Below are positions 24,790 through 33,025 of a stretch of DNA of 48,400 nucleotides, piece by piece. Both the position numbers and the translations under genes were made by a program. The stretch spans positions 1 through 48,400 of the forward strand of contig USOX01000019.1 of NCBI GenBank assembly GCA_900556485.1, in the 5' to 3' direction. The notes under the pieces were generated by a model. It was given only the letters and a program-made list of their open reading frames with translations, was not told the origin of the DNA and ran no database searches. Every line of letters starts with the position of its first letter. The first letter of the stretch is position 1. This stretch comes from an uncultured Dysgonomonas sp. Its GTDB lineage: Bacteria > Bacteroidota > Bacteroidia > Bacteroidales > Dysgonomonadaceae.

Positions 24790-27700
24790 ATGTTAAATAA
24801 AATAATACAATTCTCTCTTAATAATCGTTTGGTTGTATTGATCGGGGCTGTGCTTCTGCTTATTGGTGGATTTTATACAGCAAAAAATATGGAGATAGAT
24901 GTGTTTCCCGATCTGAATGCACCTACAGTTGTTATTATGACAGAAGCGAATGGAATGGCACCGGAGGAAGTGGAACGGCTAGTCTCATTTCCTATAGAGA
25001 CAGCTGTGAATGGAGCCACTGATGTCCGTCGTGTGCGATCTTCTTCAACTACAGGCTTTTCTGTGGTGTGGGTTGAATTTGACTGGGGTACTGATATATA
25101 TAAAGCACGTCAGATTGTTACCGAAAAGTTAGCTGCGCTGGGTGATGCTTTGCCCGAAAATGTGGGGCAACCTACATTAGGACCTCAATCTTCTATTCTG
25201 GGTGAGGTAATGATTATCGGGATGACAGCCGATTCTACATCTTTGCTCGATTTGCGGACTATTGCGGACTGGACTGTTCGCCCTCGTTTGCTTTCTACAG
25301 GAGGAGTAGCTCAAGTAACAGTGATAGGTGGCGAAATTGAAGAGTATCAGATATTGCTCGATCCGGGAAGAATGAAGCATTATGGAGTTTCGCTAGATGA
25401 AGTGTTGCAGGTAACCCGAAATATGAATCAAAATGCATCAGGTGGAATTTTATATGAATATGGGAGCGAATATATTGTTCGTGGAATGTTGCAAAGTACC
25501 AATGCTGAAGAAATAGGAAAATCTGTTGTTAAGAAAGTTGGAGAAAGCCCTATTCTATTGAGTGATATTGCGGAAATAATGATAGGTCCGAAAACTCCCA
25601 AATTGGGTATCGCATCAGAAAAAACGAAACCTGCTGTGTTAGTAACTGTAACAAAGCAGCCGAATAGCAATACAATTGAACTAACCGAAAAATTAGATGC
25701 TTCGATAGTAGAGTTAGAGAAAAGTATTCCATCTGATATAAAGATATCTACAGATATATTTAGACAGGAACGGTTTATAAACAACTCGATTGATAACGTA
25801 CAGAAATCTTTGTACGAAGGTGCAATATTTGTTGTTATCATTTTGTTTCTGTTCTTAATGAACGGACGTACTACTTTTATTTCGTTACTGGCATTACCAT
25901 TGTCATTGTTGACCTCTATTCTTGCTCTGAAAATGATGGGTCTGACCATTAATACAATGAGTTTAGGAGGTATGGCTATTGCTATTGGCTCGCTTGTTGA
26001 TGATGCTATTATCGATGTGGAAAATGTGTTCAAACGTTTACGAGAGAACAGGCAGAAACCGAAAGAAGAACAGCAAAGTATAATAACTGTAGTTTTCGAA
26101 GCCTCGAAAGAGGTTCGTATGCCAATACTTAATTCTACGTTGATTATTGTAACCAGCTTTATTCCGTTATTCTTTCTGAGTGGTATGGAGGGACGTATGC
26201 TTGTACCTCTTGGTATAGCATTTATTGTTGCCCTGTTTGCTTCTACAGTAGTTGCCCTGACTGTAACACCTGTTTTGTGTAGCTATCTGTTAGGGAAGAA
26301 CAAGAAGGATAAAGAGGAGAAAGAACCTGTATTTGTAGAAAAACTGAAAGCTGTTTATGAGAAGAGCTTACATTGGGCTTTGGAACGTCAGAAAATTGTT
26401 TTAGGAATAACAGGAGCATTATTAGTGTCGGCAATCATTATCTTTTTTACATTCGGACGTAATTTTCTGCCACCGTTTAATGAAGGTTCATTTACAATAA
26501 CAATTAATACTTTGCCGGGGATATCCTTAGAGGAATCTGATAAGATAGGAGTTTTGGCAGAACAGGCGATACTGTGTGTACCTGAGATACAAACAGTGGG
26601 CCGCAAAACCGGACGAGCTGAGCTTGATGAACATTCGTTTGGTGTAAATACATCCGAAATAGAGGCACCTTTCATGCTTAAAGACCGTTCGCAAGATGAA
26701 ATGTTGGCGGAACTTCGGGATAAACTGAATGCTATTCCCGGGATTAGTGTGGAGATAGGGCAACCTATTTCTCACCGGATAGACCATATGCTTTCGGGTA
26801 CAAAAGCGAATATTGCAATTAAACTGTTTGGTACGGATCTGAACCGGCTTTATTCGTTGGGGAATGAAATAAAATCTTCGGTTGAAGGTATAGACGGTGT
26901 AGCAGACCTTACGGTTGAGCAACAGGTAGAACGACCTCAATTGAAAATAATTCCAAGACGTGAAATGTTAGCTAAGTATGGTATTACATTACCTCAATTT
27001 TCGGATTTCGTAAGTGTGATGCTCTCCGGTGAGGTTGTATCGCAGGTATATCGGGATGGAAAGAATTTCGACCTGACATTGAAAGCAAATGACAGCTATA
27101 AAGATCAAGCAGATAAAATACGTAACTTAATGATAGATGCAGGAGATAAGAAGATACCTTTCGAATATGTTGCGGAAATAGTATCATCTACCGGACCTAA
27201 CACTGTCAATCGTGAAAATGCACAGCGTAAAATAGTTGTTTCTGCGAATGTGGCTGAGCGTGATTTACGTAGTGTAGTGAATGATATAAGGGAAAAGATA
27301 GATACAGATGTTTCTTTACCAGAAGGTTATCATATTGAGTATGGTGGTCAGTTTGAAAGTGAACAGGCTGCATCACGTACATTGTTGATAGCCTCTGTAT
27401 TTGCGATTATGATAATCTTCCTGTTGCTATTCAATCAGTTTAGGAATGCTACACAATCGGCTGTTATCTTACTTAACTTGCCGTTGGCATTGATTGGAGG
27501 GGTATATGCGATATTGTTTACTACCGGAGAAATAAGTATTCCGGCTATTATCGGTTTTATCTCCTTGTTTGGTATAGCAACACGTAACGGTATTTTATTG
27601 ATGGCTCACTATAATGATCTGGGTGAAAGAGGATATTCTGTAAATAAGAGCGTTTTACAAGGGTCATTAGATCGGTTGAATCCTATTCTTATGACTGCCT

Positions 27701-27888
27701 TGTCTTCAGGGTTGGCGTTGATCCCTTTGGCTGTACAAGGTGATTTGCCAGGAAATGAAATACAAAGCCCGATGGCTAAGGTAATATTAGGGGGATTGCT
27801 TACTTCAACTTTATTGAATATGTATGTGATTCCTATCATTTACAGAATGTTGAAAAAGCGTAAGAGTGTAAAAGAAGAACTTGTATAA
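24790..27888 (+). CDS. Heavy-metal RND efflux pump (CzcA/CusA family)
   Basis: 1032 residues, full length. It is a proton-driven inner-membrane pump with 12 helices and two large periplasmic loops. The N-terminal IDVFPDLNAPTVVIMTEANG and the helix-4 segment SLGGMAIAIGSLVDDAIIDV with its paired Asp residues mark the heavy-metal branch; this SLVDDAIIDVEN form is closer to the group labelled HME5 than to the CusA form (AMVDAAIVMIEN), as I recall the classification. A good ribosome-binding sequence (GAAGGGAGGATAG) lies just before the ATG, 16 bases after the adaptor stop, so the two are co-translated from one mRNA. Confidence 0.93.
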   Translation: MLNKIIQFSLNNRLVVLIGAVLLLIGGFYTAKNMEIDVFPDLNAPTVVIMTEANGMAPEEVERLVSFPIETAVNGATDVRRVRSSSTTGFSVVWVEFDWGTDIYKARQIVTEKLAALGDALPENVGQPTLGPQSSILGEVMIIGMTADSTSLLDLRTIADWTVRPRLLSTGGVAQVTVIGGEIEEYQILLDPGRMKHYGVSLDEVLQVTRNMNQNASGGILYEYGSEYIVRGMLQSTNAEEIGKSVVKKVGESPILLSDIAEIMIGPKTPKLGIASEKTKPAVLVTVTKQPNSNTIELTEKLDASIVELEKSIPSDIKISTDIFRQERFINNSIDNVQKSLYEGAIFVVIILFLFLMNGRTTFISLLALPLSLLTSILALKMMGLTINTMSLGGMAIAIGSLVDDAIIDVENVFKRLRENRQKPKEEQQSIITVVFEASKEVRMPILNSTLIIVTSFIPLFFLSGMEGRMLVPLGIAFIVALFASTVVALTVTPVLCSYLLGKNKKDKEEKEPVFVEKLKAVYEKSLHWALERQKIVLGITGALLVSAIIIFFTFGRNFLPPFNEGSFTITINTLPGISLEESDKIGVLAEQAILCVPEIQTVGRKTGRAELDEHSFGVNTSEIEAPFMLKDRSQDEMLAELRDKLNAIPGISVEIGQPISHRIDHMLSGTKANIAIKLFGTDLNRLYSLGNEIKSSVEGIDGVADLTVEQQVERPQLKIIPRREMLAKYGITLPQFSDFVSVMLSGEVVSQVYRDGKNFDLTLKANDSYKDQADKIRNLMIDAGDKKIPFEYVAEIVSSTGPNTVNRENAQRKIVVSANVAERDLRSVVNDIREKIDTDVSLPEGYHIEYGGQFESEQAASRTLLIASVFAIMIIFLLLFNQFRNATQSAVILLNLPLALIGGVYAILFTTGEISIPAIIGFISLFGIATRNGILLMAHYNDLGERGYSVNKSVLQGSLDRLNPILMTALSSGLALIPLAVQGDLPGNEIQSPMAKVILGGLLTSTLLNMYVIPIIYRMLKKRKSVKEELV

Positions 27889-27894
27889 TTCATT

Positions 27895-27988
27895 TGTCAT
27901 TGACTCGCCTTTGCTTCGTCGAACGGTGTTTCTGGATGTAATGAAGAATTTTTTACATAAGAGATGTTTCGTTACACTCAACATGACA
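27895..27988. repeat. Diverged TGTCAT...ATGACA intergenic element
   Basis: TGTCAT (27895-27900) and ATGACA (27983-27988) bound a 94-bp element filling the gap between pump and channel genes. Its right part (AAGAGATGTTTCGTTACACTCA, read in two pieces) aligns with the right part of the element at 3467-3535. It probably lies inside the efflux transcript. Confidence 0.55.
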
Positions 27989-28007
27989 GTCTGAAATAAA
28001 TTAAAAT

Positions 28008-29186
28008 ATGAAACGAATACTATTTATAATAATTACAGTATCATATGCTGTTTTTATGAATGCTCAAAGTACTTTCGATAATATATTGCAAAGTATAGAA
28101 GCAAACAATACCACACTTAAAGCCTATATGGAACAGGCTAAAGCAGATAAAATAGCCAATAAGACAGGCATTAATATGGAAAATCCAGAAGTAGAATTTG
28201 CTTACTTATGGGGAAGTCCGTCTGAGGAGGGGAAAAGAAAAGATTTAAGTATAACACAGTCTTTTGATTTTCCTACAGCATATCGCTATAAGTCGCAATT
28301 GTCGGATGGAAAAAATGTGCAGGTAGATTTGGTATATGAGCAGCAACGAAGAGTGGTATTGCAACAAGCAAGGCTCTTGTGCGTGGAACTGGCTTATCAA
28401 ATGAAAATAAACCAGCAACTGACAGAGCGTGCAAATTATGCAAAAGAATTGTCTGATGCATATCAGAAACGTTTTGATCAGGGGGATATCGATATTCTGG
28501 AACGTAATAAAACAAAACTGGATTTACTGAATTCCGAAAAAGCATTGCAAGTGAATGAAGTAGAAATTAATACGCTGAAAGCTGAACTTCAGAGATTGAA
28601 TGGGGAACAACCTATTGTTATAGCTTCTATGGAATATCCGGGTTTTATCTTTCCTCTCAGTTTTATAGAATGGTTTGATAAGGTCAAAGATAATAATCCG
28701 TCTCTTCGTATTGCTGAACAGGAGATTGCTCTAAGCAAAAAGCAAGAACAACTGACGAAAGCTCTAAACTTACCGAAATTTTCGGCAGGATATACAAGTG
28801 AACGTGTTGCAGGTACCACTTTTCAAGGTGTTTCGGTAGGTATATCAATCCCTTTGTGGGAAGGAAAGAATACAGTTAAGCATCAAAAAGCACAAACAGT
28901 GGCTTCGCAGATGCAGTATGATGATACTAAAATCCAATTCCGAAATGCACTTAAAAATCAACATGATAAAGCTTCGAAACTAGGCATTTTATTAAAGGAA
29001 TATCAAAATGCTCTGGATGTGACTAATAATCGTGACCTTTTGAAAAAAGCGTTAGATAAAGGACAGCTTTCGCTGATAAATTATTTGCTTGAATTATCTG
29101 TTTATTACGAAACTGTAGATAAATATCTGGAAACTGAACGGGATTACCAGCTTGCTATAGCAGATTTGAGCCAATGGGAGAGGTGA
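28008..29186 (+). CDS. Outer-membrane channel of metal efflux system (CzcC/TolC family)
   Basis: 392 residues. A signal peptide (MKRILFIIITVSYAVFMNAQS) precedes two efflux-channel repeats; the first carries NPEVEFAYLWGSPSEEGKRK and a long helix, the second VSVGISIPLWEGKNTVKHQK. CzcC-type channels are shorter than TolC, and the size here fits. It follows the pump gene after a repeat-filled 119-base gap and completes the adaptor, pump, channel set. Confidence 0.88.
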   Translation: MKRILFIIITVSYAVFMNAQSTFDNILQSIEANNTTLKAYMEQAKADKIANKTGINMENPEVEFAYLWGSPSEEGKRKDLSITQSFDFPTAYRYKSQLSDGKNVQVDLVYEQQRRVVLQQARLLCVELAYQMKINQQLTERANYAKELSDAYQKRFDQGDIDILERNKTKLDLLNSEKALQVNEVEINTLKAELQRLNGEQPIVIASMEYPGFIFPLSFIEWFDKVKDNNPSLRIAEQEIALSKKQEQLTKALNLPKFSAGYTSERVAGTTFQGVSVGISIPLWEGKNTVKHQKAQTVASQMQYDDTKIQFRNALKNQHDKASKLGILLKEYQNALDVTNNRDLLKKALDKGQLSLINYLLELSVYYETVDKYLETERDYQLAIADLSQWER

Positions 29187-29197
29187 ATAATAGTTAT

Positions 29198-29233
29198 AAG
29201 TTATGAATTATGAGTTATTATAATTCATAACTT
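29198..29233. repeat. Perfect 14-bp inverted repeat after the metal-efflux operon
   Basis: AAGTTATGAATTAT (29198-29211) and ATAATTCATAACTT (29220-29233) are exact reverse complements around GAGTTATT. A short T-rich stretch (GCATTTTATA) follows. It is built of the same units as the repeat at 16432-16504. It may end transcription of the efflux genes, though an AT-only stem would be weak. Confidence 0.6.
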
Positions 29234-29272
29234 GCATTTTATATCATGTAACTAATTTTTTATGATAAAAAG

Positions 29273-29302
29273 TTTGTTTTATTCAAAAAAGTATTACATT
29301 TG
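29273..29302 (+). promoter_or_regulatory. Promoter of the phe leader / pheA operon
   Basis: TTTG (29273-29276), 18 bases, then TACATTTG (29295-29302): an exact match to the Bacteroidota consensus TTTG / TAnnTTTG at good spacing. The predicted RNA start, about 6 bases further on, lies roughly 20 bases before the leader ORF. Confidence 0.75.
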
Positions 29303-29330
29303 TACTCATAAATAAACAACAAGTGTTGAA

Positions 29331-29405
29331 ATGAAGAATTTTACTACATACTTTTTCTTTTTTTACTTTTACTTTTGGAGCAAGGTGAAACAGGATTTTG
29401 TGTGA
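29331..29405 (+). CDS. Phe/Tyr-rich leader peptide, 24 aa (attenuator)
   Basis: A 24-codon ORF with ATG at 29331 and TGA at 29403. Residues 7-16 read YFFFFYFYFW, so the ORF has seven Phe, three Tyr and one Trp in 24 residues. It lies about 20 bases after a consensus promoter start and 85 bases before pheA, and it is followed by an intrinsic terminator. These are the marks of a leader peptide whose translation senses charged tRNA-Phe (and perhaps tRNA-Tyr). Codons 20-23 contain the segment that can pair with the terminator. The name pheL is used for such leaders in Enterobacteria, but this one is not homologous in sequence as far as I can tell. Confidence 0.85.
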   Translation: MKNFTTYFFFFYFYFWSKVKQDFV

Positions 29406-29473
29406 CTAAAATTGGAATGTAAATAACAATAAAAATATATAGAATCCTGTCGAGAACGACGGGATTTTTTTTT
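29390..29473 (+). terminator. Attenuator: terminator and alternative antiterminator of pheA
   Basis: Terminator: AATCCTGTCG (29443-29452) pairs with CGACGGGATT (29457-29466) over ten positions with one wobble, loop AGAA, then a T tract to 29473. Antiterminator: ACAGGATT (29390-29397), inside the end of the leader ORF, is exactly complementary to AATCCTGT (29443-29450), the 5' arm of the terminator. A ribosome stalled at the Phe codons (29352-29375) leaves 29390-29397 free, so the antiterminator forms and pheA is read. A ribosome reaching the stop codon covers that segment, so the terminator forms. Confidence 0.85.
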
Positions 29474-29489
29474 GATAACACTGTAGCAA

Positions 29490-30332
29490 ATGAAAAGAGT
29501 AGCAATACAAGGGGGACTTGGAGCATATCACGGTATAGCCGCGGAAAATTTTTTTGGTGAAGAAGTAGAAATAGTGCCATGTGCAACATTCAGAGATATT
29601 TTTACGACTATCAAAAAGGAGCCGAACACAATAGGTATTATGGCTATAGAAAACACTATTGCGGGTAGTTTACTAGGAAATTATGAGTTGTTAAAAGAAA
29701 ATAAACTGCCGATAGCAGGTGAGTTTAAACAACGTATTTCTCATTGCTTTGCTGCTTTACCCGGGCAATCTATTCATGATATTAAAGAAGTGGAATCACA
29801 TCCGATTGCATTGATGCAGTGTACCAGTTTTTTAGATACACTTCCGGGGGTGAGAATTATTGAACATGAGGACACCGCTTTGGCTGCAAAGGATGTAGCA
29901 GAGAAACAATTGTTGAATACAGCAGCAATATGTAGTGTAAGAGCCGCAGAAATTTACGGACTGGATATACTAGCGAGGGGAATTGAGACAAATAAACACA
30001 ATTTTACTCGCTTTCTTATTTTTGGAAATAAATGGATTGTGGAAGAAATACAGGCAAGTGAGGTGTTGAATAAGTCTTCAATTGTTTTCACTTTACCCCA
30101 TGTAGAGGGTAGTTTGTCGAAAGTATTGTCTGTTTTCTCTTTTTATGGAATAAACTTAACTAAGATACAGTCTTTGCCTATAATTGGCCGGGAGTGGGAA
30201 TATCAATTTTATGCTGATCTTAAGTTCTCTGATCCGGAGCGTTATCATCAGTCATTAGATGCTATACGTCCGTTATTGAGTGAATTGAAAACATTAGGGG
30301 AGTATCCGGAAGGAAGACAGAGCGAGATATAA
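29490..30332 (+). CDS. pheA: Prephenate dehydratase
   Basis: 280 residues. It converts prephenate to phenylpyruvate, the committed step to phenylalanine. The catalytic part spans 1-185 and includes IQGGLGAYH, MAIENTIAGS and the active-site TRF motif (173-175 in NFTRFLIF). An ACT domain follows (about 197-270; GSLSKVLSVFSFYGINLTKI) and would bind phenylalanine as feedback inhibitor; the family's usual ESRP site motif reads QSLP (227-230) here. No chorismate mutase domain is fused, unlike E. coli PheA; that domain is on the DAHP synthase at 33026. Transcription is under the attenuator just upstream. Confidence 0.95.
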   Translation: MKRVAIQGGLGAYHGIAAENFFGEEVEIVPCATFRDIFTTIKKEPNTIGIMAIENTIAGSLLGNYELLKENKLPIAGEFKQRISHCFAALPGQSIHDIKEVESHPIALMQCTSFLDTLPGVRIIEHEDTALAAKDVAEKQLLNTAAICSVRAAEIYGLDILARGIETNKHNFTRFLIFGNKWIVEEIQASEVLNKSSIVFTLPHVEGSLSKVLSVFSFYGINLTKIQSLPIIGREWEYQFYADLKFSDPERYHQSLDAIRPLLSELKTLGEYPEGRQSEI

Positions 30333-30393
30333 TAATGATAAAAATAGCCTGGAGTTTTTTATTTGATATGTGAGGCATATCTAGAAATATTTA

Positions 30394-30422
30394 AACCACA
30401 GAGTAAAAGGAGTAACACGGAG
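30394..30422. repeat. CCACAGAG-type intergenic repeat, copy 2
   Basis: AACCACAGAGTAAAAGGAGT followed by AACACGGAG. Both ends match the copy at 3259-3288, with a different middle. Confidence 0.55.
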
Positions 30423-30536
30423 TTCTTCCTTTATATACAAATAGACTTTGTTATTTTTCAATCATTATATAATTAAAAACTCTGAAGATATTTATCTATA
30501 ATGTATATTCTAAGAGTGGATTAAAGAAGATAAAAA

Positions 30537-30586
30537 GTTACAATGAAAAAGTATACAAAAAGTGTCACTTTTGTCACTTTTTTGAA
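30537..30586 (+). repeat. Dispersed upstream element, copy C
   Basis: Begins GTTACAATGAAAAAGTATAC, then AAAAAGTGTCACTTTTGTCA and CTTTTTTGAA. It ends 21 bp before the aminotransferase ATG. It carries the direct repeat TGTCACTTTTGTCACTTTTT, whose 20 bases also occur inside the anti-sigma gene at 22096-22115. Confidence 0.78.
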
Positions 30587-30607
30587 ATAAACAAATTTTT
30601 GAATAAA

Positions 30608-31774
30608 ATGAATATTATACCAGCCGATCGCTTAAATACAGTACAGGAGTATTATTTTTCCAGAAAGCTGAAGGAAGTAGCCGAAATGAATGCTGCGGGT
30701 AAGAATGTCATAAGTTTAGGGATTGGCAGCCCGGATTTGCCACCATCGGAAGAAACGATTGAAACCCTTGGCGAAACAGTTAAAGATGCGAATGCACATG
30801 GCTATCAGACTCATATAGGTTTGCCTGAATTCAGGAAGGCTTTTGCAGAATGGTATAGGCGTTGGTATAATGTAACTTTAGATCCGGCTAAGGAAATTCA
30901 ACCTTTAATTGGATCGAAAGAAGGTATATTACATATTTCGTTGGCTTTTTTGAATCCGGGAGATGGAGTGTTGGTACCTAATCCGGGATACCCGACTTAT
31001 ACATCGGTGAGTAAGATGATAGGTGCAAAGATACAGGCATACGATCTGGATGAGGATAACAACTGGCAGCCTGATTTTGAGGCCTTGGAAAAGATGGACT
31101 TATCCAACACAAAGCTAATGTGGGTTAACTATCCGAATATGCCAACGGGAGCAAATGGTAGTTTAGAGTTGTTCGAAAAACTGGTTGCTTTCGGTAAAAA
31201 ACATGGAATAGTTATTGTTCATGATAATCCATATAGTCTTATATTAAACGAAAATCCACTTAGCATTATGCAAGTGGATGGAGCAAAAGATATATGTATT
31301 GAATTGAATTCGATGAGTAAATCGCATAATATGCCGGGCTGGCGCATTGGTTTGGTTGTTGCTAATGCCCAGTTTATACAATGGATATTGAAGGTGTTGA
31401 GTAATATAGAAAGTGGAATATTAAAACCCATGCAACTGGCTACTATTGCTGCTTTGAGTAATTCTGATGAATGGCATCGCCGAAATAATATAGAATTATA
31501 TGCTGCCCGTCGCCAATATGCGCAAGATATAATGGATGAATTGGGTTGCACTTATGATAAAGATCAAGTAGGTATGTTCCTTTGGGGTAAAATACCGGAA
31601 GATTGTATTGGGAGTGAAGCGTTGGCAGATAAGATATTGTACGAAGCAAATGTATTTCTTACACCTGGATTTATATTTGGAAACAAGGGTGAGAGGTATA
31701 TCCGTATATCGCTATGTTGCAACGAAACTATGTTACAAGAAGCATTAAGGAGAATAAAAGAACTAAAATTATAA
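30608..31774 (+). CDS. PLP-dependent aminotransferase, probably aromatic
   Basis: 388 residues from the ATG at 30608; a TTG at 30599 would add only MNK. Class I/II fold-type I aminotransferase: LGIGSPDLPPS near the N-terminus, GYPTYTSVSKMIGA for cofactor and substrate binding, NYPNMPTGA, and the cofactor Lys238 in SMSKSHNMPGWRIG with the following Arg. Similar enzymes are called LL-diaminopimelate or aspartate aminotransferases in automated annotation, but the setting between pheA and the DAHP synthase/chorismate mutase gene points to the last step of Phe and Tyr synthesis (inference from context). Confidence 0.85.
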   Translation: MNIIPADRLNTVQEYYFSRKLKEVAEMNAAGKNVISLGIGSPDLPPSEETIETLGETVKDANAHGYQTHIGLPEFRKAFAEWYRRWYNVTLDPAKEIQPLIGSKEGILHISLAFLNPGDGVLVPNPGYPTYTSVSKMIGAKIQAYDLDEDNNWQPDFEALEKMDLSNTKLMWVNYPNMPTGANGSLELFEKLVAFGKKHGIVIVHDNPYSLILNENPLSIMQVDGAKDICIELNSMSKSHNMPGWRIGLVVANAQFIQWILKVLSNIESGILKPMQLATIAALSNSDEWHRRNNIELYAARRQYAQDIMDELGCTYDKDQVGMFLWGKIPEDCIGSEALADKILYEANVFLTPGFIFGNKGERYIRISLCCNETMLQEALRRIKELKL

Positions 31775-31786
31775 CACTATACTATC

Positions 31787-32455
31787 ATGGAAATAATAAA
31801 CTACGACACTCTACTAGAGAAATATGCAGGCATTGCATTTGAAAAGCAATATAGTCTTTCGGAGGTTATAGGAGAAAATGACTGGAATGTGGATTTGAAT
31901 ACCGGACTGATCTCTTTTGGAGCTGGACTTTCTTTCCCTATGCAGATATTGGGTACTTATTCGTTTGAGTCGGCTACATGGCTATGGGCATGGGCTAACG
32001 AAGCATCAAATATCCCAGAAAACTTATTAGATGAAGCCAAAGCATTGAAACAACTAGGGGAAGAATATAACATTGAATTTCTGACTATGCCTGAGTATAA
32101 GATGGAATCGGTAGATGTTCATGCATTGGGTTTTATCGCATCAGGAAAATTTGAGTCGAGTGCCTATTATGCAGGCAATTATGGAAGTGGTATTATACTT
32201 GTTACTATAAAAAGCGAGGAGGTTGAAAATGTAGCATATAATGAGCAGGCTCGTATATTAAGTATTTTTCCTCAACTGATTTCTACTTTTGCTGTTAATC
32301 ATAAAAGAACATTAAAAAACTATGTTGAGGCAAAAGGGTATATAGTAACAGATAATGAAAATGAATTGATAGCTGATAAGGGACAAAATGTTTTAAAAGC
32401 TGAATTTGATGAGTTAGATAGGTTAACAAACTTGAATGGTGAAATAAAAGCATAA
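31787..32455 (+). CDS. DUF6882-like protein of unknown function
   Basis: 222 residues, soluble, no signal peptide. The run WNVDLNTGLISFGAGLSFPMQILGTYS and ATWLWAWANEASNIP (aromatic-rich, residues about 26-75) match my memory of the DUF6882 family, in which function is not known. Its ATG lies 12 bases after the aminotransferase stop and its own stop is three bases before the next gene, so it is co-transcribed within the aromatic operon. It has no evident link to aromatic synthesis. Confidence 0.65.
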   Translation: MEIINYDTLLEKYAGIAFEKQYSLSEVIGENDWNVDLNTGLISFGAGLSFPMQILGTYSFESATWLWAWANEASNIPENLLDEAKALKQLGEEYNIEFLTMPEYKMESVDVHALGFIASGKFESSAYYAGNYGSGIILVTIKSEEVENVAYNEQARILSIFPQLISTFAVNHKRTLKNYVEAKGYIVTDNENELIADKGQNVLKAEFDELDRLTNLNGEIKA

Positions 32456-32458
32456 GTT

Positions 32459-33004
32459 ATGAAGTTTACACCAATAAATATTTGCTTGAAGAATGGTAAG
32501 ACAGCTACTATAAGGGAAGCTGCATTGGAGGATGCTGAAGCGCTAATTAGGGCTGCTAAATTATATCTGAGAACAAGTGAATACTTATGTTCTTACGAAG
32601 ATGAATTCAATCCGACAGAGGAAGAAGAAGTAGCCTGGATAGAAGCACATCAGCCGGAAAATAGTTTGCTGCTTGTCGCAACATATAATGATGAAATTTT
32701 GTCCACATTTAATGCCACAGGCTTTCCAAATAGAAGAATGAGCCATGTTGCGGTTTTGGGCATAAGTATTTTGGAAGAATGGCGAGGAATAGGTTTGGGT
32801 AAAGCTTTATTTGATTCACTTATAGGTTGGGCAAGAAAGTCCTCATTAGAATTGCTGGTGCTGGAAGTTTTTGCTGCAAATACAAATGCTATTCATTTAT
32901 ATGAAAAATATGGTTTTGGTGTAGATGGAGTCCGTAAAAACTACTTTAAAGATCGGGATGAGACTTATTCTGATAATGTATTAATGTCATTGAATGTAAA
33001 ATAA
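32459..33004 (+). CDS. GNAT-family N-acetyltransferase
   Basis: 181 residues. The acetyl-CoA-binding motif A reads AVLGISILEEWRGIGLGKALFDSLIGWA, with the Q/RxxGxG/A core as RGIGLG, and motif B is NAIHLYEKYGFGVDGVRKNYF. The C-terminal YEKYGF and RKNYFKD resemble RimJ/RimL- or PseH-like acetyltransferases, but the substrate cannot be told. It starts three bases after the DUF6882-like gene and lies 21 bases before the DAHP synthase gene, so it is part of the same transcript. Confidence 0.85.
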   Translation: MKFTPINICLKNGKTATIREAALEDAEALIRAAKLYLRTSEYLCSYEDEFNPTEEEEVAWIEAHQPENSLLLVATYNDEILSTFNATGFPNRRMSHVAVLGISILEEWRGIGLGKALFDSLIGWARKSSLELLVLEVFAANTNAIHLYEKYGFGVDGVRKNYFKDRDETYSDNVLMSLNVK

Positions 33005-33025
33005 TTAAAAATAGAATAATAGAAA

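Larger units (their letters stand above)
30333..30607. other. Intergenic region between pheA and the aminotransferase gene
   Basis: 275 bases with no coding sequence. It contains a CCACAGAG-type repeat (30394-30422) and copy C of the dispersed upstream element (30537-30586). No terminator with a good stem was seen after pheA, so read-through is possible, but the gap is long enough for a second promoter. Confidence 0.55.

Noticed and set aside
25428..26033. 201-codon minus-strand open frame within the RND pump gene
   Set aside because: It is antisense to conserved membrane helices of the pump; Ile/Ser-rich composition is typical of a shadow frame.
29198..29233. Insertion-sequence end (perfect 14-bp inverted repeat)
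   Set aside because: No transposase gene or second matching end was found nearby; it is a compact hairpin made of the same units as the repeat at 16432.
29331..29473. T-box or amino-acid riboswitch ahead of pheA
   Set aside because: No T-box bulge or conserved aptamer is visible, and a Phe-rich ORF with pairing segments explains the leader better.
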